Both the position numbers and the translations under genes were made by a program. The notes beneath the pieces were generated by a model. The model searched no databases and had not been told where the DNA came from. It was given only the letters and a program-made list of their open reading frames with translations. DNA of 15,709 bases from RGIG6178 sp045612885. GTDB taxonomy: Bacteria > Bacillota_I > Bacilli_A > RFN20 > DUOF01. This document shows positions 1-7,136 of this stretch, piece by piece. How positions within the stretch are numbered: the stretch's first letter is position 1; the number at the start of each line of letters is the position of its first letter. Location of the stretch: assembly GCA_045612885.1 (NCBI GenBank), contig JAZKZZ010000012.1, forward strand, positions 1 through 15,709, in the 5' to 3' direction.

Positions 1-1176
1 GTTAATGATAATAGTGAATTTAATGAATACTGTAATGAACTAGATAAGAAAATTTCTACTATTTTGTATGAAATGAATTTGTCTATCTTAAAGAATAATA
101 TGGAAAATAGAGAAGCTACTTTAAAAGTAATTAATGATAAATTGAATGAAATACGTAATAATCTAGAAAATAAGTTGGCTAATGAGTTTGATAGAATTAA
201 TAAAAGTTTTTCTAATAACAATGATAGTTTAAATAAGATTGCAGAAGCTTTTAAAAAGAGTGAAGCTGAGATTAATAAAACTATTAGTGAAAATATTGAA
301 AAATTAAATATGAAAGTTGAAGAAAGATTATCTAAGGGATTTGAAGAAACTAAGACAACATTTATGCATGTTATAGAACGTTTATCAAAGATTGATGAAG
401 CCCAAAAGAAGATAGAAACTTTATCAAGTAATATTATGTCATTACAAGATATTTTAAATGATAAAAAGAGTAGAGGCACTTTTGGTGAAGTTCAATTAGA
501 AATATTATTAAAAGATAGTTTTGGCGATAATAATTATAAGATATATGAACTTCAAAAAACCTTAGGTAATGATAAAATAGTAGATGCTTATTTACATATG
601 CCTGGTAATGGAAATGATATTTGTATAGATTCAAAGTTTCCACTTGAACATTACAAAATTATGAAAGATTCATCCAAAAGTGATGTTGAGATAAGTGCTG
701 CTACAAGAATGTTTAAGCAAGATGTAAAGAAACATATAGATGATATTTCTAACAAGTATATAATAGAGGGCGTTACTACTAATCAAGCCATTATGTTTGT
801 ACCTAGTGAGGCTGTATTTGCAGAAATTAATGCTTATTATGATGATATATTAGTTTATGCAAATAAGAAAAGAGTATCAATTACGTCACCTACTACGTTA
901 ATGGCGTTATTGAAGGTTGTTATTTTAACTTATAGAGATAGTGAATTAAATAAGAATGCTAAAGTATTATTTGAAGAGTTGGAAAAACTTGGAAAAGACT
1001 TTAGATTATATAGTGTAAGATGGGAATCTTTGCAAAAGGATATTGAAAAAGTCAGTAGAGATGTTAAGGAAATTAACACTACTACGGGTAAATTAACTAA
1101 TAAATTTGAAAAGATTCAAAGTGCTAATATCAAGTATTTAGAGGAAGATAGTAGCGATGAATCCACTAATGAGTAA
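1..1176 (+). CDS. rmuC: DNA recombination protein RmuC (5'-partial)
   Basis: RmuC family protein, thought to act as a nuclease-like factor limiting recombination at inverted repeats. The frame is open from base 1 with no stop, so the start lies outside the window; a TTG at 64 is an internal codon with no ribosome binding site. The visible part begins with a long coiled coil (about the first 130 residues after position 64, rich in N, K and E). The conserved RmuC core follows, with RGTFGEVQLE near base 472, DSKFPLEHY near 628 and FVPSEAVFAEI near 799. The family usually has an N-terminal membrane helix before the coiled coil, which would be in the missing part. It ends TAA at 1174-1176. The next gene has its own promoter, so cotranscription is not required. 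Family assignment is firm; the biochemical role is known only in outline. Confidence 0.93.
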   Translation, partial: VNDNSEFNEYCNELDKKISTILYEMNLSILKNNMENREATLKVINDKLNEIRNNLENKLANEFDRINKSFSNNNDSLNKIAEAFKKSEAEINKTISENIEKLNMKVEERLSKGFEETKTTFMHVIERLSKIDEAQKKIETLSSNIMSLQDILNDKKSRGTFGEVQLEILLKDSFGDNNYKIYELQKTLGNDKIVDAYLHMPGNGNDICIDSKFPLEHYKIMKDSSKSDVEISAATRMFKQDVKKHIDDISNKYIIEGVTTNQAIMFVPSEAVFAEINAYYDDILVYANKKRVSITSPTTLMALLKVVILTYRDSELNKNAKVLFEELEKLGKDFRLYSVRWESLQKDIEKVSRDVKEINTTTGKLTNKFEKIQSANIKYLEEDSSDESTNE

Positions 1177-1192
1177 AAAAGAATTTTAAGAA

Positions 1193-1212
1193 TATTGATT
1201 ATTTAATCAATA
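1193..1212. promoter_or_regulatory. Inverted repeat over the -35 region, possible operator
   Basis: TATTGATTA (1193-1201) and TAATCAATA (1204-1212) form a perfect 9-base inverted repeat with a 2-base centre. It covers the proposed -35 element of the promoter for the exported-protein pair. It has no T-run and little G+C, so it is not a terminator. The position suits a repressor site. The regulator is unknown, and chance palindromes are common in such A+T-rich DNA. Confidence 0.4.
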
Positions 1213-1223
1213 AAAAGTATAGT
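1195..1223 (+). promoter_or_regulatory. Sigma-A-like promoter for the exported-protein pair
   Basis: TTGATT (1195-1200) and TATAGT (1218-1223) are separated by 17 bases, matching the -35 and -10 consensus at 4/6 and 5/6. Transcription would start near 1230, three bases before a strong GGAGGGG ribosome binding site at 1233-1239. This makes a GTG start at 1222 impossible for this transcript, because that codon overlaps the -10 box. Confidence 0.5.
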
Positions 1224-1245
1224 GAATAATGTGGAGGGGATTAGT

Positions 1246-1944
1246 ATTAGTAAGAGGTATTATTGGAAAAAGATAAGAATTGTATTACTAGTGGTAGCGT
1301 TTGCGTTTACTTGGTTTTTGTTAATGCTTGCTATTACTACTAACAGAAATGGTAATATGACAATTTATATTGATCAAAACAGTGCTACTAAGACATTGTC
1401 ATTATCTGAATCTAGTGACTTATCTAATCCTAGTGGTAAATTATATGGACCAGCATTAACAAATGCTTGGGATGAAAAACGAGAAAATATTCCTGACTAT
1501 GCGGATTTACTAGATGGAAATACTAGTAGAAATGATGGAATTACTTATGAGCACGATTTTGCTGAAGGTGAAGAAGGTAAAAAGAATTATATTGCATATA
1601 CTTTTTATCTATTTAATAGTGGAGTAGAAAAATTAGATTATACAATGTCTTTTGATATTGAGCATGTAGAGAAAGATGCTGATAGTATGATTAGAGTTCG
1701 TTTATATGAGGATAGTGTACTTACTACATATGCTAAAGCTAGTAGAACAGGAGATCCAGAAGTAAATACTGTTCCTTTTGAGTCAGAAGATACGATTGTA
1801 AAAAAAGAATACAAAGATTTTGAAGTTGGGCAAGTGAGAAAATATAGCATTGTTATATGGATAGATAGAGATGACTTAGATACTAGTAATGAAAAAATAG
1901 GTGGATCAATAGTTCTATCTATGAGATTTAGTGTTGTAAGGTAA
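1246..1944 (+). CDS. Exported or membrane-anchored protein, TasA/camelysin-like (tentative)
   Basis: Unrecognised protein of about 232 residues. It begins with a basic stretch (KRYYWKKIR) and one hydrophobic helix of about 20 residues, with no clear AxA cleavage site, so it is probably a signal anchor. The rest is hydrophilic and beta-rich. A segment reading YTFYLFNSGVEKLDY resembles the 'YxLxNxGxxxLxY' strands of TasA/camelysin-type surface proteins, but this is a weak resemblance. The C-terminus (IVIWIDRDDLDT...SMRF) matches that of the next gene, so the two are probably paralogues. The start is uncertain. GTG codons at 1222 and 1231 lack a ribosome binding site, while GGAGGGG at 1233-1239 is well spaced only for an ATT codon at 1246, which would be a rare start. 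The reading frame is solid to TAA at 1942-1944. The following gene begins 7 bases later and is probably cotranslated. Confidence 0.75.
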   Translation: MSKRYYWKKIRIVLLVVAFAFTWFLLMLAITTNRNGNMTIYIDQNSATKTLSLSESSDLSNPSGKLYGPALTNAWDEKRENIPDYADLLDGNTSRNDGITYEHDFAEGEEGKKNYIAYTFYLFNSGVEKLDYTMSFDIEHVEKDADSMIRVRLYEDSVLTTYAKASRTGDPEVNTVPFESEDTIVKKEYKDFEVGQVRKYSIVIWIDRDDLDTSNEKIGGSIVLSMRFSVVR

Positions 1945-1951
1945 GGTGATT

Positions 1952-2758
1952 ATGGTGAAAGATAAAATTAAAAAGTTTAGTTTCTTATTATCGCTTATGC
2001 TGATTACTGCAATTTCAGTTGGGACAATTGCTTTTGCTGCAGGATTTAGTAGACAATTCAACCCAGAAATTGAAGATTTTAGTATTACTATCGGCACTCA
2101 TGACAGTATTATGGTATCACCTAATGGTAATGAAGGGTCATTTAAAGATATATTGCGTGCTAGTGATGTAATTAACAATAGAAATGTATCAGTAGATGCC
2201 CTACGTGGTAAAGTTACTCACACAGTAGATGAAGAATATTCAAATATAGAGTTATTTCAAAAAGACTCTAATTCAACGGCTGCTTCTTGGCAATATTTAA
2301 AATTTGAATTGTATTTTATAAGCACTAGAGATATGAATGTTTATTTAAACAGTGATTCTGGTGCGATTGTAGAATTGGATTCTAGCACTGCTGATGGACT
2401 TTTTAATGATGCTGCTAGAGAAGATTTATTATCTAGTGTGAAAATTGGCTTTGCTGCATATTCTACAATTTATCAAGATGTAGAAACTGAATATCTACCA
2501 CATTATAGTAGTGAGCCTGTATCAGTTAATGTTTATTCTCCTAGCGGAGAAGATTTACCTGATTATAATACATTTAAAAAGTTGGGTTATAGTAATAATT
2601 CAGAGGAAGATACAATTCTATTTAAGGCTGAAAAAGAAAAAATAACTAAACTGGAAGTATATATATGGGTGGAAGCGGAAGAATTAGACACTAATCTTAG
2701 TGCATTATGTAATTTAAAAATATCAATGACGTTTGATGGTGTAATAATAGAAAATTAG
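1952..2758 (+). CDS. Secreted protein with Sec signal peptide, paired with its upstream paralogue
   Basis: Unrecognised exported protein of 268 residues. The N-terminus is a textbook signal peptide: a basic MVKDKIKK stretch, a hydrophobic core and a likely AFA/AG cleavage after residue 29. The mature part is acidic and beta-rich, with no further membrane segment, sorting motif or lipobox. Near the end, YIWVEAEELDT and KISMTF align with the IWIDRDDLDT and LSMRF of the upstream protein, suggesting a shared domain and joint function. ATG at 1952 is chosen because AAGGTGAT (1943-1950) precedes it; a GTG at 1946 lies inside that site. It may be a TasA/camelysin-like fibre or surface protein, but no SipW-type signal peptidase gene is in the window and the assignment is tentative. 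It ends TAG, followed by an 82-base gap holding the next promoter. Confidence 0.78.
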   Translation: MVKDKIKKFSFLLSLMLITAISVGTIAFAAGFSRQFNPEIEDFSITIGTHDSIMVSPNGNEGSFKDILRASDVINNRNVSVDALRGKVTHTVDEEYSNIELFQKDSNSTAASWQYLKFELYFISTRDMNVYLNSDSGAIVELDSSTADGLFNDAAREDLLSSVKIGFAAYSTIYQDVETEYLPHYSSEPVSVNVYSPSGEDLPDYNTFKKLGYSNNSEEDTILFKAEKEKITKLEVYIWVEAEELDTNLSALCNLKISMTFDGVIIEN

Positions 2759-2766
2759 TTAGTAGT

Positions 2767-2798
2767 TTGTAAAGGTAGTTAATAAATAATGATATAAT
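2767..2798 (+). promoter_or_regulatory. Extended -10 promoter of the AAA+/DUF2357 operon
   Basis: TGATATAAT at 2790-2798 is a perfect extended -10 (TGnTATAAT). A weak TTGTAA at 2767-2772 sits 20 bases upstream, too far for a good -35, as is usual for extended -10 promoters. It lies in the 82-base gap before the ATPase gene, 42 bases ahead of its ATG. No terminator hairpin is seen between 2759 and 2790, so read-through from the exported-protein genes remains possible. Confidence 0.5.
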
Positions 2799-2840
2799 TA
2801 GCTTAATAAGCAATAAGAATTATGGAAAGGGAGAATTAGT

Positions 2841-4721
2841 ATGTCTGCATTTAGTAAGTATTTTGGAAGATTACTACAAGTATTATGGAAGGATATAGTT
2901 GCATTTTTTCAACTTATTGGAAATTTCTTTATTTCAATTGGGAAATCTATAATTAGTAATTTCTCATATTATAGATCAGTTTTTGATTTATATTCAGGAG
3001 ATTTCAATGCTGTTGGTTGGATATTTTTTGTACTATCAATAATTCTTGTTGTAGCTCTAGTGGGAGCATTAGTATTCTTAATTACTAAAATTATTAAAAG
3101 ACGTTATGTAGCAAAAAGAAAAGTTAAGGATAAAATAGTTTTATTAAAGGAAATTGATAAATTAAATAATAAAGTAATTGATCTTATGGATCAAAGGAGT
3201 CAATTATTAGCATTAAAAGTAGCAGAACTTGGATATGCCCCTACTAAAGAAGATTTAAAACATTTAGAAGAAGCTAAGAAAAGAGCAGAAGAGGCTATTA
3301 ATAATCCAGAAGAAAATAAACATGTAGGATTTACATTTAAAAAGGATAAAAAAGGAAGACCTGTATTTGATAAGAGAGGCTATCCTGTTATTGAACTTGA
3401 ATACAAACTTGACGAAGAGGGTAAACCTTTATTGGATGAAAAGAAAAAACCTATTCCTTTAGTAGAGTTCCAAAAAGATAAAAAAGGAAGATTTTTATTT
3501 GATGATAATGGACTACCAATACCAGTTAATCCTATTGAAGAACTAAAAGAGGAAGAAGCTCCAGTTGAAGGAGAGGTTGCTAATGAGGCAACAGAAGATG
3601 AAGATACAATTCCAGCAGAATTAATTGAAAAAGCTAGATTCCCTAAACTTATTCGTATTGACTGGGATTATCGAAATTATAATTTCCCTGGAATGACAGA
3701 AGAAGATAAAAAGATGAACTTAAAAGAACTAGTAGATCGTTTTAGAAACTTTGCTGCTGGTAAATTACGTTTGTATTATAGCTTTAGAACTTTAGCATTA
3801 TTCTTCTCAGGTATGGGAACTACTAGATTTGCTATACTAGAGGGAATTTCAGGAACTGGTAAAACATCACTTCCATATGCTTTTGGTAAGTTCTTTAGAA
3901 ATAGAAGTGCAATAGTTGCAGTTCAACCATCATGGAAGGATAGATCTGAATTATTAGGTTACTTAAATGAGTTTACTAAGAAGTTTAATGAATCTGCTTT
4001 CCTAGAAGAACTATATATAGTCGCAAAACAAAAAGATCCACATATCATAGTTCTAGACGAAATGAACTTGGCCCGTATTGAGTATTATTTTGCGGACTTC
4101 CTATCAATTATGGAAATGCCTAGTATGGATGAATGGATTATAGAAATTGTTAATACTAATATCGAGGGTGACCCTGTGTTACTTGACCATGGTAAGTTAA
4201 GAATACCAAAGAATGTATGGTTCTTAGGAACAGCTAACAACGATGACTCAACATTCTCTATCACAGATAAGGTTTATGACCGTGCGATGAGTATGTCACT
4301 TAATAAGAAAACAGAAGTATTCGAACCTGAATGGGATGCAGATAGTATGTATATGGATAATGATTTCTTTGTGCAACTATTTGATGACGCTAAGGCTAAA
4401 TATGCAATTAGTGAAGAAGCTCTTTCTAAACTAGCTGCAATTGATAAATATATGATTCAAAACTTTAAGATTTCATTCGGTAACCGTATCATGAAACAAT
4501 TCAGATTATTTGTTCCTTGTTATATTGGATGTGGAGGAGAAGAGGTTGATGCTCTTGACCACTTAATTACGCGTAAGATTCTACATAAACTAGAAGCTCT
4601 AAATATTTCATTTATTAAGAATGAATTAAAAGGTCTGATTGTAGAAATTAATAAACAATTTGGTAAGGATAATTTCCTAGATGCCAAAGAATACATCAAC
4701 GATTTATTAAAACAAGTATAG
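2841..4721 (+). CDS. Membrane-anchored McrB-like AAA+ ATPase
   Basis: A 626-residue AAA+ ATPase of the McrB/MoxR-like group. In order: an amphipathic N-terminus with a transmembrane helix at about 59-83; a basic and coiled segment at 85-155; three tandem 22-residue repeats at 167-232; an acidic linker at 233-262; and the AAA+ core from about 300. Walker A is GISGTGKT (335-342). Walker B is IIVLDEMNLAR (402-412), followed by EYYFADF as in McrB. Sensor 1 is in LGTANN (462-467), and a likely arginine finger is R481 in YDRA. The PSWKDRSELLGY block (363-374) is also McrB-like. All key ATPase residues are present, so it should be active at the membrane, with the ATPase most likely facing the cytoplasm. 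AAGGGAG upstream fixes the start. The DUF2357 gene follows after 19 bases, copying the mcrB-mcrC order. Classical McrB has no membrane helix, so restriction of DNA is doubtful. Confidence 0.85.
   Translation: MSAFSKYFGRLLQVLWKDIVAFFQLIGNFFISIGKSIISNFSYYRSVFDLYSGDFNAVGWIFFVLSIILVVALVGALVFLITKIIKRRYVAKRKVKDKIVLLKEIDKLNNKVIDLMDQRSQLLALKVAELGYAPTKEDLKHLEEAKKRAEEAINNPEENKHVGFTFKKDKKGRPVFDKRGYPVIELEYKLDEEGKPLLDEKKKPIPLVEFQKDKKGRFLFDDNGLPIPVNPIEELKEEEAPVEGEVANEATEDEDTIPAELIEKARFPKLIRIDWDYRNYNFPGMTEEDKKMNLKELVDRFRNFAAGKLRLYYSFRTLALFFSGMGTTRFAILEGISGTGKTSLPYAFGKFFRNRSAIVAVQPSWKDRSELLGYLNEFTKKFNESAFLEELYIVAKQKDPHIIVLDEMNLARIEYYFADFLSIMEMPSMDEWIIEIVNTNIEGDPVLLDHGKLRIPKNVWFLGTANNDDSTFSITDKVYDRAMSMSLNKKTEVFEPEWDADSMYMDNDFFVQLFDDAKAKYAISEEALSKLAAIDKYMIQNFKISFGNRIMKQFRLFVPCYIGCGGEEVDALDHLITRKILHKLEALNISFIKNELKGLIVEINKQFGKDNFLDAKEYINDLLKQV
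3339..3536 (+). repeat. Three 66-bp in-frame tandem repeats in the ATPase gene
   Basis: Residues 167-188, 189-210 and 211-232 of the ATPase are three consecutive 22-residue units with the pattern KxDkkGrPlfDxxgxPIplxef. Units 1 and 3 are also similar at DNA level, sharing the stretch gataaaaaaggaaga, which points to fairly recent duplication. The pattern of charged turns (DKKG, DEEG, DDNG) alternating with short hydrophobic strands suggests a beta-rich spacer or binding arm between the membrane helix and the AAA+ core. Confidence 0.8.
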
Positions 4722-4740
4722 TAGTAAGGAGGGCATTATT

Positions 4741-6411
4741 ATGGCTACAGATATAATTAAGAAATTTTGGGATAAATTAAGTCGTAGGCATGATAAATTA
4801 GGAAGAGAAGACTCTTTCTATGCCCTTTTTTCTAATGGATTTGATAAAGCTAAAATCAATCTTGACCACTTAACAAGAGTGGTTATTAGAGAATATGATG
4901 AAGAGTGCTTAAAAAAGATTGAAGATGGTTTGATTGCTATTGATACTATCGTTAGAAACCCTAAACAATTCTTGATGGTAGAAGATGAAATTATTCCAGT
5001 AGAATTAGCTAAAAAAGTTAATAAAGATTCAATTAAACACTTATCAAGCCATTCTCATTTGATTAATAGAATTGATGAAGACGGGATGGTTATGCCTACT
5101 CGTATTTTAACTGCCTTAAAAGATGATACTATTAACTTATACGAGAATAGATTTGTAAGATCTTTAATCATTAACCTAGTTACTTTCTTTGACCGAAGAT
5201 TTAGTGAATTCTTGGATGATGTAGACTTTTCTTCATTTGCTAAGTTGGATAATAAGACACTATTTACGGTTAAGAATTCTCAAGTTAATTTAGATTTACA
5301 TATGACTGTTGTAACGGATAACTTCAATAAAGATGACATTATGAAGATGGATGAAGTTATAAGAAGAGTTGGATGGATAAAGCATACACTTGCTAAGTTA
5401 TATGATTCCGATTTTATGAAGAAACTTAGTGATGCTAAAATGGTTGTTGGTGAGATAAAAAGAACTAATACTATTAAAAATCATCCTGATTACAATATTT
5501 GTTATCACTTATGGAACTATATTATGGGTTATCAAGGGATGGTATTAGACTTTAGAGTAGAAGAAATTCCTATTGAATTATCTCCTAAATATAAAAAGAA
5601 GATGAATAAAGCATTAATGTATTTCTTCAGTGCTGTTGATGCTTGTCAAAAAGATAATGAAAAATATGCTGAGGCTATTAAAAAGTCTTGGAATTTGAAT
5701 ATTAAGCAAACCAAGGTAAAACTTATAAAAGATACTATAGATCGTAGTGAATTAGAAGTTGTTAAAGAAGTAATTGATAAGACTATTTTCACCGACACAC
5801 ATCAAAAACAATTAGAAAAATTGTATGAAGAAAGAGAAAGACTTAAGTTACAACTTAAAGAAATGAAAGAAAAACACAAAGAAAAAGAAAGAGAATTCCG
5901 TGAGATGGAAGATAATAAGCGTGAATTTATCACTTTGACAGAAAGAGAAATTAAGGAGTTAACTCAACAAAAGCAATATGCTAAAGATTGTGCAATGGCT
6001 AGACTTAGGAATAAGAAGGAAAAAGCGATTACTAAAGAAGAGGCTAAGAAGGTTAATGTTGTTCGTACAAAGAAATATGCTGTTGTTTCTCAACTGGCTT
6101 CATGGATTGATAAAAAGAAAGTTAGTGAGAGAAGTATTGAAAAAGCAAATGGAGTTAAAGTGCTATTGAATAGAGAAATTAAAGCTGGTATAAGAGTTGA
6201 TGAAAACATGGCTGAAATCAAAAAGATTGATGAAGATATAATTAGATGGAATAAGACAATTAAAACTGCGGAAGAGAAGAAAGTAGTACTTGAGGCAGAA
6301 GTTGCTAAATATGATGCTCAAATTTCTAAGATTAATGACGCTAATAGAGTTAGAAGAACAAAACGTAGAGCTATTTTAAAACAAAAAAATAGCAAAGTAG
6401 GAAAGGTTTAA
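4741..6411 (+). CDS. DUF2357 (McrC-like) protein with coiled-coil C-terminus
   Basis: A 556-residue protein whose first 300 residues look like DUF2357, the N-terminal domain of McrC-like partners of McrB-type ATPases. Supporting motifs are MPTRILTALKDDTINLYENRFVR (split as residues 118-130 and 131-140) and TNTIKNHPDYNICYHLW (242-258). Where McrC-like proteins carry a PD-(D/E)xK nuclease, this one has long charged coiled coils (about 354-415 and 488-535) and a very basic tail (RVRRTKRRA). No nuclease motif is visible. It has no signal peptide or membrane helix, so it should be cytoplasmic, docked on the membrane-tethered ATPase encoded 19 bases upstream. The strong AAGGAGGG at 4726-4733 fixes the start. 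It is likely a structural or adaptor subunit; the target is unknown. The stop is one base from the rsmE start, so the pair is translationally linked to rsmE. Confidence 0.78.
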   Translation: MATDIIKKFWDKLSRRHDKLGREDSFYALFSNGFDKAKINLDHLTRVVIREYDEECLKKIEDGLIAIDTIVRNPKQFLMVEDEIIPVELAKKVNKDSIKHLSSHSHLINRIDEDGMVMPTRILTALKDDTINLYENRFVRSLIINLVTFFDRRFSEFLDDVDFSSFAKLDNKTLFTVKNSQVNLDLHMTVVTDNFNKDDIMKMDEVIRRVGWIKHTLAKLYDSDFMKKLSDAKMVVGEIKRTNTIKNHPDYNICYHLWNYIMGYQGMVLDFRVEEIPIELSPKYKKKMNKALMYFFSAVDACQKDNEKYAEAIKKSWNLNIKQTKVKLIKDTIDRSELEVVKEVIDKTIFTDTHQKQLEKLYEERERLKLQLKEMKEKHKEKEREFREMEDNKREFITLTEREIKELTQQKQYAKDCAMARLRNKKEKAITKEEAKKVNVVRTKKYAVVSQLASWIDKKKVSERSIEKANGVKVLLNREIKAGIRVDENMAEIKKIDEDIIRWNKTIKTAEEKKVVLEAEVAKYDAQISKINDANRVRRTKRRAILKQKNSKVGKV

Positions 6412-6412
6412 T

Positions 6413-7135
6413 ATGCAAGAATATTTTGCTAAAAATAAGAATAAAAATGAATTTATCTTGTCTGAACAAGATAATTTTCATATTTCAAAAGTTTTGAGAA
6501 TGAAACAAGGAGATCATGTTGTAGTAATATATGAAAATGAAAAATATGATTGTATTGTTTCTTTTCATAATGGAATGAAAGTAGAGATTGTTTCTAAATT
6601 AGATATAAACAATGAATTAGATGCTAAGATTACTTTAGTTTATGGTTTGCCTAAAAAAGATAAATTTGAATTAGTAGTACAAAAGAGTTGTGAACTAGGA
6701 GTTAACAAAATCGTGCCTTTTTTAGCTAAAAGAAGCATTCCCGTACTGGATGATAAAAACACATCTAAAAAGTTAGAAAGATGGAATTTAATTGCTAAAG
6801 AAGCTTGTGAGCAATCAAAGAGAAATATGGCAGTAGAAGTTAGTCTACCTGTATCGTTAGAAGATATATTAGAATATAAGTCTGAACTAAATTTGATTGC
6901 ATATGAAGATCTTAGTTGTGAGGGCAGTAGGCATTTATTTGAATTATTAGATAATAATCCTAGGAGTATTACCATTGTTGTAGGCCCAGAGGGTGGTTTT
7001 GATAAAAAAGAAGTAGATTATTTAAATAAAAATGGTTTTATTAGCGTTTCATTAGGGAAACGAATTTTAAGAAGTGAAACTGCTCCTCTATATTTGCTTA
7101 GTGTAATAGGTTTTATGAATGAAAGAGGTAAGTAA
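6413..7135 (+). CDS. rsmE: 16S rRNA (uracil-1498-N3)-methyltransferase RsmE
   Basis: SPOUT-fold enzyme that methylates N3 of U1498 of 16S rRNA in the 30S subunit with S-adenosylmethionine. Its 240 residues match the family's usual length. The N-terminal PUA-like part has HISKVLRMKQGD. The central part has KSCELGVNKIVPFLAKRS and EACEQSKRN. The trefoil-knot cofactor site has GPEGGF followed by LGKRILRSETA near the end, the family hallmark. AGGAAAGG at 6399-6406 lies inside the previous gene and supports the ATG at 6413. The gene is one base from the DUF2357 stop and one base from the likely mtaB start, so it is part of a tight operon. The rsmE-mtaB order is the same as yqeU-yqeV of B. subtilis. 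No missing residues seen. Confidence 0.95.
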   Translation: MQEYFAKNKNKNEFILSEQDNFHISKVLRMKQGDHVVVIYENEKYDCIVSFHNGMKVEIVSKLDINNELDAKITLVYGLPKKDKFELVVQKSCELGVNKIVPFLAKRSIPVLDDKNTSKKLERWNLIAKEACEQSKRNMAVEVSLPVSLEDILEYKSELNLIAYEDLSCEGSRHLFELLDNNPRSITIVVGPEGGFDKKEVDYLNKNGFISVSLGKRILRSETAPLYLLSVIGFMNERGK

Positions 7136-7136
7136 G

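Noticed and set aside
434..643. 69-residue minus-strand frame inside rmuC
   Set aside because: Antisense shadow of a conserved coding region, with no ribosome binding site or family resemblance.
1638..1850. 70-residue minus-strand frame
   Set aside because: Lies wholly inside the first exported-protein gene; composition is that of an antisense shadow.
1915..2097. 60-residue minus-strand frame
   Set aside because: Spans the junction of the two exported-protein genes in antisense, with no supporting signal.
5978..6169. 63-residue plus-strand frame inside the DUF2357 gene
   Set aside because: Out-of-frame reading of a lysine-rich coiled coil; the host frame has clear motifs.
2841..6411. Classical McrBC restriction system
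   Set aside because: The ATPase is membrane-anchored and the partner has no visible nuclease motif, so a restriction label would go beyond the evidence.
6640..6975. 111-residue minus-strand frame in rsmE
   Set aside because: The rsmE frame is firmly assigned by conserved motifs; the antisense frame has no recognisable feature.
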